Below are positions 13,032 to 22,145 of a DNA stretch of 64,000 nt, in pieces. Location of the stretch: NCBI GenBank assembly GCA_011009095.1, contig VTPC01001079.1, forward strand, positions 1-64,000. Direction: 5' to 3'. This stretch comes from Ignelater luminosus (taxonomy: Eukaryota > Arthropoda > Insecta > Coleoptera > Elateridae). The notes beneath the pieces are model-generated. The model was not told where the DNA came from, searched no databases, and saw nothing but the letters and a program-made list of their open reading frames with translations. The translations under genes and the position numbers were made by a program. Position 1 is the stretch's first letter; each line of letters starts with the position of its first letter.

Positions 13032-13196
13032 TTTTATCAAGATGATTGCAAGCTTAAATTAGATATACTACGAGTGATTGATTACAATCGCAGTTACGGA
13101 CGGGATGTTAAAGCTGGCTTCGTGTGGTATAACAGAAGTACCAGAGCGATTAATGGCAGTGGATACCTCCTAAAGGACGTTGGAACGGACATACAG
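13032..13196 (+). CDS. DUF1091 (DM8) secreted protein, exon 2, copy a
   Basis: The exon has 55 codons between a strong acceptor (tattttcag) at 13031 and donor gttaag at 13197, phase 0 at both ends. It starts FYQDDCKLKLDILRVIDYNR and includes VKAGFVWYNRS. This is the first half of a DUF1091 domain, whose family consensus has a Cys then a basic/hydrophobic alternation leading to 'NRT/NRS'. With exons 3 and 4 the body is 170 residues, close to the usual size of this family (about 170-200 with the signal). Insect DUF1091 proteins are small secreted proteins related to the MD-2-like lipid-binding fold, and their biochemical role is mostly unknown. The copy at 52407 differs at 11 of 55 residues but keeps the Cys and the splice sites, so both look like live genes. 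Confidence 0.85.
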
Positions 13197-13822
13197 GTTA
13201 AGTATCAAAGCTATCGTTTCTACGATAGGCTACATACTGTATAATTTACGTGCTTAATTGTATTCTAAACTATCTGATGTTAAGTGTTAGTTTTACATTT
13301 CCACAATTTTGAAACCATTTTACTGTTAACACCCTTTTTAGCTTTCTTGATTCTTTTTATTATTGTTGTTATGTTTGGACATTTTCTTCAAGTTTTGAAG
13401 CTTTATTCAATTTTCTTAATGTCTAGAAACCACAGCAATGTTGTATAATATTTTTATTTCTGTCTCACTGTATTATTCATTATTGCTAAACCTGAGCCTT
13501 AAGAAATAACTAGACAACTAATTTAATAGTGATCCGAAACTGCCTTAAAATTGTGGAATATCGCAAATATTTTTATTTCCATACGAACATTTCATCACAG
13601 AGGTGACGTCGGACGTAACGTTAGCTTTTCAAGTTTCGGTAAGCTTTATTCGTTATGCTAAAATGGATTTCTTTAACGATGTTTACGTATGACTAACGTT
13701 CTTACTCGGTAAAATGCATTTGACGCATTAAAACGTTTGTACACAAGAGAATAGAATTATGTCTAACACCGCATGTTTTTGGAAGTACTACTCTAATAAC
13801 TATAAAATAAATATCTTTCTAG

Positions 13823-13981
13823 TTGGCTATACAAGGTTACAAGTTTCTAAGTAATGAGTACAGAAGAATTGCTATGTATATGAAGGTTCATCTTTGTCAA
13901 GAAGCTCACGTCGACAGATTTGGTATTATAGAATCATTCCAAAAGGCAGCAAACTTCAAACTTGAATGTCCTATTAAAAAA
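13823..13981 (+). CDS. DUF1091 protein, exon 3, copy a
   Basis: The exon has 53 codons, acceptor atctttctag at 13822 and donor gtaagt at 13982, phase 0 at both ends. It begins LAIQGYKFLSNEYRRIAMYM and ends with KAANFKLECPIKK. The two Cys (LCQE and ECP) are the middle pair expected in this family. Compared with 53423-53581, 16 of 53 residues differ while only about three silent changes are seen by hand count. The last 12 residues before CP are unchanged. Confidence 0.85.
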
Positions 13982-14051
13982 GTAAGTTTATGCAGAAAAC
14001 TAGCATTAGTAGAGAAACCTGAACACTATATCAATACACAACAAAGATAAA

Positions 14052-14434
14052 CATCTGGGAATCCTAAGCATAACCACAACGAACTCCGTTTTGTTACATT
14101 TTTCAGACTTCGGCAGCCACCTTGACCAAGTTCCCGAGGTGATATCAAAAAACTAAAAGTATACGTTTTTTTTTTATTTTTTGATGTAAAATACGATTCT
14201 AAAGTAAAAAAAACAAATTTTTGAAAATTTTCCAATTTTCGGCCGCCATTTTGCCCATGTTCCCGAAGAGTTATCAAAAAACGAAGATACTACGTTGTCT
14301 TTAGTTTTTGATGTAGAATCCAAATCTGAAGTCAAAATTCCAGAATTTCACAAAAAATGCTGACATACATACAGACATACAGACAGATAGACAGACTTTG
14401 CAAATTCAGTAACGACTCCTTCGGAGATCATTGA
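14052..14434. mobile_element. ~380-bp insertion in intron 3 of copy a
   Basis: Intron 3 is 512 bases here and only 137 in the 53.6-kb copy. The flanks aaagataaa and aaatcatgaattc are continuous in the short copy. The extra DNA holds two direct repeats of about 129 bases (tcggcagccacc at 14110, tcggccgccatt at 14239), each followed by a ttcccgag..tatcaaaaaac block. It ends in a catacagacatacagacaga simple-repeat tail and cgactccttcggag. No coding frame. It looks like a non-autonomous element, class unknown. Confidence 0.6.
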
Positions 14435-14493
14435 AAATCATGAATTCATAAATCTGATACATTTGTTTTATTGTTTGCGCTTTACCATTTCAG

Positions 14494-14682
14494 GGTTTCC
14501 TTCGGCTAACTTATGCAACTTTTAACGAATCCAAATTTCCACCACATATTCAGCCCGGCAAGTACAGGGGAGCATTAAAATTCTACGATGGTCCAAATTT
14601 TTTGGGTGAAGCACATCTGGATTGGGAATTTATTGAGATTATTAAAAAGTGGGAACTTCCAAGAATTTTTGATAAAAACTAA
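14494..14682 (+). CDS. DUF1091 protein, exon 4 and stop, copy a
   Basis: The exon has 62 codons plus TAA, after the acceptor accatttcag at 14493. It includes FNESKFPPHIQPGKYRG and the hallmark end of the domain (PPxIxxGKYR, then a hydrophobic strand ending in WEFIEIIKKW). No premature stop. An AATAAA follows at 14928. The paralogous exon at 53719-53901 is two residues shorter and differs at about 14 positions. Confidence 0.85.
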   Translation, partial: GFLRLTYATFNESKFPPHIQPGKYRGALKFYDGPNFLGEAHLDWEFIEIIKKWELPRIFDKN

Positions 14683-14927
14683 ATTACCCAGTAAGCACAT
14701 TTAGAAATCAAATGTATTTAATTGCAATTTATTTGTGTTTTAAAAGCTTTTCGATGATTACATAAAAATAACAAAATTAAAACTGTATTTGTGTTTTGGT
14801 GTGGTGTAGTTTTCAATTATTTTTCATTCCTTAATAAGGATTTTCGAATATATTAATTTGGTACTATTGTACTTTCTTTTGCTTGACAACTGTTACCAAA
14901 TAACAAATTACTGGGAAAATTAATTCC

Positions 14928-14933
14928 AATAAA
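14928..14933 (+). promoter_or_regulatory. Polyadenylation signal, copy a
   Basis: AATAAA (ccaataaaatc) lies about 245 bases after the stop codon. The paralogous 3' region has an AATAAA in the equivalent place (54155), which supports its use. Confidence 0.45.
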
Positions 14934-16494
14934 ATCATAACTAAAAAACCCTAATAAGTTGAAATATATACAGAAAATTACAAATCCAAACTGTGTATCT
15001 AATCTTAGGTATTTCTATTACGTAACAGTTTGAATGTTTCTCTTATTTAAATATTTGACATACTATTAGAATTTAACATATAATTGTACTTAATTTACTT
15101 ACATTTTTTGATTTGTGAAAATAACTTGAAAATAAACCACTAGTTATATAATTTATGTTTGTGTTCTCATTTACATGCTTCTATTTCTTGGCCTTACTCA
15201 TACCCAAACACCGACTAAACAGCCAGTCTGGTAAGTATTGTACCACCCTCTAGCGGGATTGGTGTACGCTCGCTGCTAAGAAGCAGCTTGCATGATATGC
15301 CCAAATATCTGAGCAACTACAAAATTGACAACGGCGAGTGAGTTGCAACAGCAACTCTACAGCAGAGTGATTCGCGATTTACACGGAGTGGGAAACATTT
15401 ATTGGAAATTACAAAACTAATAGTGAAAGAAATTGTTGCAATAACAGTAAATCACTGGGCCGCGGGTTCAAAAGCAAACGGTGGTTGAAGCACCCAGGTA
15501 CTGCATGACGGAAAGAAATAATTAAAAATAAAGGTTGAGCGCCAGCTACTGTTGCCCTGTAGCAATACAAAAAACAAACTGAAAGAAAAGAAACATCCAA
15601 ACAAAAAGAAAACAAAGAAATATGGGTGCTACTGTGGTATGCACTCTACCGATATTACATGGTAAACCTACACTCACTAGCACTGTAGCATGCGTTCTAC
15701 TTCTATTTCATTGTGGAAGTTTTAAAAAAGCAATCTATTTGTAACAGGACAAGTATTATTATTAATGATCAATTAATACAGTAAAGTGAAGAAAGCAGAA
15801 ATATCGATGACCAAACAATTACATGCAAATGTTTTATCATTATTTGAAATTATTTCTCGGTGGATATCAATATTTATGGCTTTTTGCCTACCTGTTAACT
15901 AAATCCGTCTTATTAAATTTCGACAATAATTTTCAAAGAATGTCTAATTACTCGTTACTATTAGCTTGTTAAAATTTAATTTAATTTTTATAGCGAGATA
16001 ACATCTTTATACCTAATTAAATAAAGTTCATGTTTAAAATTCTACATAATAATTCCTTTATTTATCTCTATGAACAAATCTTCAAATCTGCAAGGTAGAG
16101 CACGTACGTGAAGGTAGAGCGCATACTACAGTAGCACCGACATATGAGTATCGATCTTTAATCAAATAAAATGAAATCTTGAAGCAATAATAACCAAGTA
16201 GAAAAACAAATTGTATATCTATTAATAAAAAAAAAACTGATAATAAAAAGAAAATTATTGACACAATTAAATTAGCCAAATGAAATACTGTGACGTCACC
16301 CTTTACACTAAGATTTTAATAAAATTTAGTAGAATCATTAAAAAATAATTTAAATATTAAATAAGCATAGCTATAAAATTTCTAGTACTATTATCAGGTA
16401 CTTATTTATGACGAATTTTTATAATAACAAATAAAAAAGAAAAAAAACAAGGTAAAAGAAAATTTAGGTACTTAATACAGATCTAATAAAGTCG
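14934..16494. other. Shared 3' flank; no gene seen
   Basis: Aligns with 54161-55326 with indels (the tract near 16082-16140 is missing from the other copy). AT-rich, with no frame longer than chance and no inverted repeat I can support. Confidence 0.5.
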
Positions 16495-16690
16495 TTTTTT
16501 TTTCTCGAGGTTGGCAAAGTGCCGGCGCGAGAAGATTGAATCTCACCCTAGATCGGTAAGATGATAGGCGTAGCTTCCAGGAATCGCCAGGATTCTCGTA
16601 TCGAGCATAAGCGGATGAAGAAAAACAGACTGATCTAAAGTCCAGCAATTGAGCTAATTAACGGTTTAACGTCCCTCCGGGAGTTGTCTT
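16495..16690 (-). mobile_element. SINE-like element with tRNA-type A box
   Basis: On the minus strand this carries tagctcaattg (16656 to 16646), a match to the Pol III A box. A B-box-like gagattcaatct follows, then cgcgccggcact, and the element ends in a run of A (plus-strand T run at 16495-16503). That order is typical of a tRNA-derived SINE. A second copy sits at 55327-55515 in the duplicated segment, and a fragment of the same 3' module is at 25024-25110. The 5' limit is uncertain. Confidence 0.45.
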
Positions 16691-17253
16691 AAAAAATAAA
16701 AGAAAACAAAGGAGTATGAATCTACATGGAAAAGTTTTTAGAACCAAATAAAAATTACAACAGGAAAAGAATTCGGCTCACCTGATTTATCAGACACTCA
16801 CTAATGAACTACAATTGGTTAGTATTATCTTTAGTGATGATTTAAAAATTCGTGAAACGATGAAGAGAAAAATTTTGTTTAAATCCCCTAAGGGTAACCA
16901 CTTGCAGAAAAATTACATCGAAGCATTCTAGGCGCAATAGAGGTCAAGCGGAAAGTGAGGTTTTAAGAATTCGAACGGCGAACGGTGATAACCGATCAAT
17001 TGAAATATATTGGAATAGATACCAAATAATAGGAAATTATATTGGGTGTACCAGTGTATGAAGAATAATTAGAGAATTTATAGGACGGCTTCCAGACCGC
17101 TGCAATTATAAGCCAGATCTGAAAATTTGTCGCTAACTTTGACAATGTTGCTTGTACTATTTAACATTTAACGCCATCTTTATTTATTTATTTCATCTTT
17201 ACAGGTACTTTACCTATTTACAAGGATAATCTAAATTACATTATAGTATTTTA

Positions 17254-17390
17254 GACGAAAGAAATCAAATGTATTTTACATTAATTTCGATATTAACTGA
17301 TTTGATTGGTTAAATGTGAAAATACGATTAGCTGATTGGTTAATTGAGAAATTAATGTGCTAACAGATCTAATTTGTTTTGTTCGACCGG
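17254..17390. mobile_element. MITE, copy 1
   Basis: Homologous to 36172-36313. The left arm (gaaagaaatcaaatgtattt) and the right arm, which ends in tttgttttgttcgacc, are imperfect inverted repeats containing cattaatttcga and its complement. The outer left arm is eroded compared with the other copy. Confidence 0.55.
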
Positions 17391-18179
17391 CCTTTGGTGT
17401 AGGTTTTTATTATTTATTATATGAAGATGGTACGTATTCTTCTATAGACAACTGGCCGGGAAACATTTTGATATAACCCAGATACCAGCGACCATCTTTT
17501 TTTGCTTTTTTTTCATGTGCCAATTGTATCTTAGGAATGAATGGCCCACTCGAAATCGGACTTTGACTGTGATAACTAGTGTGGTAGTACCCGTACGAGA
17601 AAGTCCGTTATATACCGAACGGATGGGCCTTTGGGAAGGTCCACCTCGCTAGGCAAGTTGTGACGTAGAACTTCGTCTGATATTTAGCTATATAAAAATA
17701 CTAAATGGGAACTTGGATCAGGTTGTGCTTTTTAACGGGCCACCTGCAGTAACACAAAATCGGACTTTACCCTTCACTGAAATTGTTAAGAAAGCGAACT
17801 ACCAACACGAGTTCGAAGATCTTTCCACAGGCCACTTATGGTGACTCAAGACTGGGGTTTGCCCTCCACTGACTTTCTTAGAAATGCTAAATACGAGCAC
17901 AGGCCGAATTTCCTACATCACTGGATCGCCTGAAGTGACTCAAAGCAGGGCGGTGTCCCCCATAAAGTGCCTAAGAAAACTAAGTTTCTCGTAGGCCATC
18001 TGCAGTAACGTGTATGTATTACTTTCTTAAAAGTACTAAATGCAACTTGGGTAAGGTTCACAAGTGATTCATTTGGATTCAAATACAAATCCATAACTTT
18101 TCCACATTGATTTATAAAGCTAAGTAAATTTGTTGCGTTGAAGTTCAGGTATCCAGTCAATTTTAACACTAGTTGGTTT
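17391..18179. other. Duplicated tract without a gene
   Basis: Matches 36314-36560 and 37373-37892. It contains near-repeats of a module with ggtcacctgcagtgacacc and actttcttaaaaatgctaaa words, spaced about 100-200 bases. Frames here are not kept intact in both copies, so I call no gene. It may be the untranslated 3' part of the element that carries the cysteine-rich tail. Confidence 0.45.
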
Positions 18180-18597
18180 TCAATTTCGCTGAAAAGTAGA
18201 AGCAACAATCTCTTCATTAAATACCACTTTCTCATTTACTTCGTCATCACTTGCCACATCTTCTACACTGACTGCTTCAATTTTCTCTGCTACTCTCTCA
18301 CAAGTGGAAAGTGCATCAGCTTCTTCGTCATCGCAGTCAATGAGTGGTTGCGGGCTGTTGTCGTATAACCGTCCAAGGCATGGTGTGCACTGGGAAGAAC
18401 AGTTGAACCTTGCCTTTCTGCAACCACATGCCTTCTTGCACCTTTTCTTAAACTTGCATAGAATAAATTTAAGCAGGGATTTTAGAGCCGCTTGCTTGTC
18501 ATTCTTGCGTGGAGAGTGACTCAAACTTGTAGTAACCCATCCCTATTCAAAAGGATTTTTCTCATTTCCCAACCAAGCTACTACTCCCACATTTGAC
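18180..18597 (-). pseudogene. Cysteine-rich C-terminal tail of TE-associated protein, copy 1
   Basis: Minus strand. WLGNEKNPFE, a stop codon (tag, where copy 2 has a Trp), then a Trp and further LLKFILCKFKKRCKKACGCR, KARF and a spaced set of Cys, ending in an acidic region. The WLG..NPxxWGW motif and the C-K-C...CGCRKxxxxC cluster resemble the C-terminus of an uncharacterised protein family common in invertebrate genomes (recalled, not searched). In that family the N-terminal half is a PIN-like domain, and such a half is present separately at 59949-60518. The N-terminal half is absent here, and the in-frame stop makes this a relic. Confidence 0.6.
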
Positions 18598-19110
18598 TGC
18601 ATTCAACCACTGCTCTTTAGTAACTTAACCTAACCTTGACTCAAAATAACCTTTGACTTTGACCCAACCTGATCTATGGCCTTTACTAACCTAATGTATC
18701 AATCCATCTCGCAAGATAAACACTCTGACGCAAAATACCTGTTGATCTTTATCCAACCTGATCTGCCGTTTATAGTTCAACCTCATCTCTACTGACCTTG
18801 ATCTTCATCCAAAATAACTTTTGACCTTGCCCAAATTAATATTTGACTCCAAAAGCAAAGAAAATGTTGCCCCTTACTGCAAAATCAGCTTTTACCTCAG
18901 CTCGAGAGGAAAATGAATCATTTTCCTCAGAACGGACGTTCTTCTCCTAACATAAGCTTTTCTTTCACTTTCCACAATGAGCTTTCCATCCCTTCTCTAG
19001 AAATAAGTTTTCACCCGCTTCCTTCTAAAGTGAGCTTGTATCATCTAAAATGAGTTTTCACCTCATTCCAAATGAACTTCCATACCCTCACCACCAGAAG
19101 AGTTGACATA
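18598..19110. repeat. Degenerate short tandem repeats
   Basis: First a tract with recurrent ttgac(c/t) words (ccttgactc, tttgacttt, cttgatctt), then a tract with recurrent aatgagctt and tttcacc words every 15-30 bases. The same two tracts occur at 38310-38900. They look like two decayed minisatellites lying next to each other. Confidence 0.5.
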
Positions 19111-20425
19111 GGTTAAATCTCGTCAAGCGATACCTTGGGAACATTCGATGGAAAATCTACACCCATCGGTGCTCTGGAGCTCTACATAAAAGAAATCCTA
19201 GTCTCAAGCGGTGAGCTACTGGAGTATCTATGACGTCTTTAATATTGCGCGGGAGTTAGTGGGACTACTTGAAATCGAAATTAAGCGAAGTAGAAAGCGG
19301 GAAAGCAACGGATGACACGTAGGGAAACTGTACAAGGCGATTGGGCGGTAAAGGTACGGCAAAAGAGGGTTGGCTTTTTATTTTTCTAAGTTCTTCATGT
19401 TGCGCTTGTTTAATAAAGCTCTTTAAGTGCTACTTTCCAGACATTCTTTTTAGAAAGGAGTTCTTGAGGTAAAATCGACGTTCCTCCGGTCCGCCATTGA
19501 TCTTGGACCTAGGAACGTTTCTTTAGGCGGTTTTGTGGTACAAAATTCTGAAACCGATCGCCGAGAATTGCGTTCGCTTATCCCCTCCGTTTTCAAATTA
19601 GTATCAAAACTTTTAGAGAAAGTAAATTTTTTTATTTTATTTTATTAAATTGCAACGCACGGGGAAAGTGCGTAGGGAGTATTACTATTTTTCTAGTTTA
19701 TGCTTCTCTATGTTTATGGCGTTACTTTACAAGTGATAAGTCAATAAATAATAATCACTGTTAGAATACACAATCCAGCAGTAATTAGATTAGAATTGTT
19801 AATAACATCATCGACCAACTTTCCAGCACGACCTATATCAATAAAGTATAACAGGAAAGACACTAATAAACAGTGAATAAAATAACAATAGGTAAAAAAG
19901 GTTGCTAATCAGCGTTGTTAATTTTATTTTAATTTTACAACTCTGCTGTGTTTGTTGCTTTCGTTATGGCTATGAAATCCGTCAACAGTAACTTGTAAAG
20001 TACAAGCTTACAGTGGAACAAACCACCGGCCACTGATTGATTTTCTGTCCATTTATAAGATAATTTCTATCGTTCAGGATTTGTGATAATTAGTGGAAGT
20101 GGTGACTTTTGAATTCTAAGTAGTTTAAGAATTACGTTCAATTCATATTAAATCATAGAAACTGACAGGTGTAATTTGCCACTTGATATGTACATAGCAT
20201 TTGGTTCAATCTCAGACACGTCTTTACGCATGTCCGTCTGTCATGACAAGTTTTGATGAAATGTTTACGGGATCACTCTTTACAAACCTGCGGTGTCTAC
20301 TAAAAACCAATCTGGTCATTCTAGATCCGTAGTTGTAGCTTTGGTAGAGATAAGTTTGCATAAGGTGGCACACTTTACAGCTAGCTTTCCAATTTGTTGC
20401 ACAAAAATCCGAGTTCAAAGACAAA
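19111..20425. other. Duplicated tract with a copy-specific insert
   Basis: 19111-19620 matches 38930-39410. About 19640-20420 has no counterpart in the other copy and begins in a T-rich run. A minus-strand frame at 20224-20424 inside it has no recognisable domain. I see no gene. Confidence 0.4.
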
Positions 20426-21212
20426 CTAATTTTCTGCGTAAACGATAAAAGGTATCAAAATTACGACAACTTCTTTGGCAAGGACAACATCTGGCGCATC
20501 TTCGTGCCAAAAATCAGTGCTAGATCTGGAATATCTCCATGTGTTTTTGAGCTTTTTGCGTTTTTGACCTCGAAGACGGCCCCGTAGTGAACAGACCTGT
20601 GTGCCTCTTTTGACGCTCATTCAAAGATGCCATCGCCATAATTCCGGCATTTTTGATTACCGACATTACCACGCCGGATACGTACAAAGAAGAAAAACGA
20701 ATTTTGTTTTTTCTTGCTAAAACGGCCCAAAGACCCCTACATTAATGGCGGGTGTCAAAATATGTTCGCGGAATACTCTTAGAAAAAATCTCGTTTCGAT
20801 CTGACCTTCAGCTGCGGAGTTGGAAATTTCCAAAGCGAACGTATCCGAAAAACTCCGAAATAGGCCAAGTAGAGTCCGTTGTTTTAAGGGTGGCAGACGA
20901 ACAACCCTAGACGTCGAATCTCGAAAATCTCTTCGATTTGACCTTCGGGACTCTTTCGTTGAAAGTCGCCAGTTTCGCGACGGTCTCGACAGTTTTCTCG
21001 TCCAAGTTCGGGTCTTTTTGAAACTTCCTTGCACGCTTCAACGGTGACCGCGCATGCGCGTCAAAAGATAAACACTGAATACCGGTGTCCCTCTTACTTT
21101 CGGAGGTAAAGGTCCTTCTATGTTCTACCCTTTGGCGATCGAACCGTCCAAAACGAAAATGTACAAATTGTATGTTCAATGTTAATTTAAAAAAAGGGAT
21201 GAAGTTTTTCAT
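20426..21212 (-). other. GC-richer duplicated tract; weak frames only
   Basis: Matches 39933-40640. A minus-strand frame (20426-20620, counterpart 39933-40130) keeps the words WRYSR and HEDAPDVVLAK in both copies. Frames in 20717-21212 are overlapping on all phases and not kept in copy 2. No known domain. It could be the 5' part of the element whose tail lies at 18.2 kb. I would not call it a gene. Confidence 0.3.
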
Positions 21213-21682
21213 TTTGGAAAACGCTCAACAAAAATAATAACAATGAATATGTCATTAGGGTTAAACACATTAATGGACTATAACTGAAAGAGAAGCCTAT
21301 ATTCTAAATAAAAATTATACTATAGGCAGTAAACAAAATTTTAATTATTATTAATGTTTTAAATATAGCCTGATAATGTCAAAACCTACACTCTTCTTTA
21401 ACATCGACAAAGCGTATAAATGAGACAAATGTTTGTAATTTTAGAATGTTATACTAAAGTTCGTATAGGACAGACAAACAAACAACAAAGTATGATTAGT
21501 CACTGTTTACACAGAAAAATATTGTTCTCTGATGTTTTTTGGTAGTAATGATGGTTTTAGTTATGCAGCTAATTTTGTATGTCATTTTTTATCTCAATGC
21601 CATTTCTGAATTATTAATAACCCTGAATTCTAACAAAAACGTATTTGGTCACAAATTTTTAACGCAGTTCAAAGCAGTCGAC
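21213..21682. other. 5' flank of the small-peptide gene
   Basis: Matches 40640-41239. AT-rich. Unlike the three DUF1091 leaders there is no TATATAAA before the ATG (the equivalent place reads aacgtatttgg). No other feature seen. Confidence 0.45.
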
Positions 21683-21754
21683 ATGGGTATTAAAAGAGTA
21701 GTGAGTGGCCATTTGATTTTATATGGTTTCCTACAGGCATTATTAATTTTCGTG
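21683..21754 (+). CDS. Small secreted peptide, exon 1 (signal peptide)
   Basis: The exon has 24 codons, ATG to a consensus donor (gtaagt at 21755), phase 0. It begins MGIKRVVSGHLILYGFLQAL and is clearly homologous to the leaders at 4039, 28710 and 45238. The donor and the first intron bases are also shared with those leaders. The hydrophobic core follows two basic residues, as in a secretion signal. No TATA box is seen upstream, in contrast to the DUF1091 leaders, so expression is uncertain. Confidence 0.55.
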
Positions 21755-22052
21755 GTAAGTCTTATTTTAATATTAACAAAGATCAGATCTCAAATTTGGC
21801 TGTGATTTCATTAAAAGATGTGTTTACAGCCTTTACATCGATATAATACTCGATATTGTTATCTTCATGGACTCGCATTCGTTTCTCTTTTTTTAATTTC
21901 GAATTTAACATAGCTAGTCGTGGAAACAAGTGACTACTGACTGTTACAAATAATATACTTTGACGTTTTATTTGCAACTAATTTTATTTCGTTAAAAATC
22001 TTTCCGAATCAATTAAAGCAAATTTTTTATATTATTTTATGTATTATTTTAG

Positions 22053-22145
22053 AACAGTGATGAAAACGCCACGCGTGCTGCGGAAGTATATTTTCAACAA
22101 TATCTTGATCGTTGTCAGTCACAAGTTCTCCATCTTTTGAAATAA
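22053..22145 (+). CDS. Small secreted peptide, exon 2 and stop
   Basis: After an acceptor (gtattattttag, AG at 22051-22052) a phase-0 frame of 30 codons begins NSDENATRAAEVYFQQYLDR, contains a single Cys, and ends at TAA (22143-22145). An AATAAA overlaps the stop (aaataaac). With exon 1 this gives a 54-residue product. The part around YLDRCQ is faintly like the start of DUF1091 exon 2 (FYQDDCK), so the gene may be a shortened paralogue. That is speculative. The second copy at 41240-41715 is broken. Function unknown. Confidence 0.5.
   Translation, partial: NSDENATRAAEVYFQQYLDRCQSQVLHLLK

Larger units (their letters stand above)
11060..17240. repeat. Segmental duplication, body segment, copy a
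   Basis: Aligns by eye with 49160-56075 over its full length, and the part from 11280 to about 12350 also aligns with 32398-33188. The segment holds exons 2-4 of the DUF1091 gene plus about 2.5 kb of shared 3' flank with a SINE-like insertion. Copy a lacks the Tc1/mariner insertion found in the other two. It carries its own 380-bp insertion in intron 3. Confidence 0.85.
17254..22145. repeat. Segmental duplication, spacer segment, copy 1
   Basis: Aligns with 36172-41715. The order is conserved: MITE, a block with tatgaagatggtacgtattc, the cysteine-rich tail remnant, a degenerate short-repeat tract, a GC-richer tract and the small-peptide gene. Copy 1 alone has an insert at about 19640-20420. 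Copy 2 alone has inserts at about 36580-37372 and 39410-39840. Confidence 0.85.

Noticed and set aside
20717..21212. Overlapping 75-105-codon frames on both strands
   Set aside because: GC-richer DNA that is open in several phases; the frames are not kept in the duplicate at 40.3-40.6 kb.
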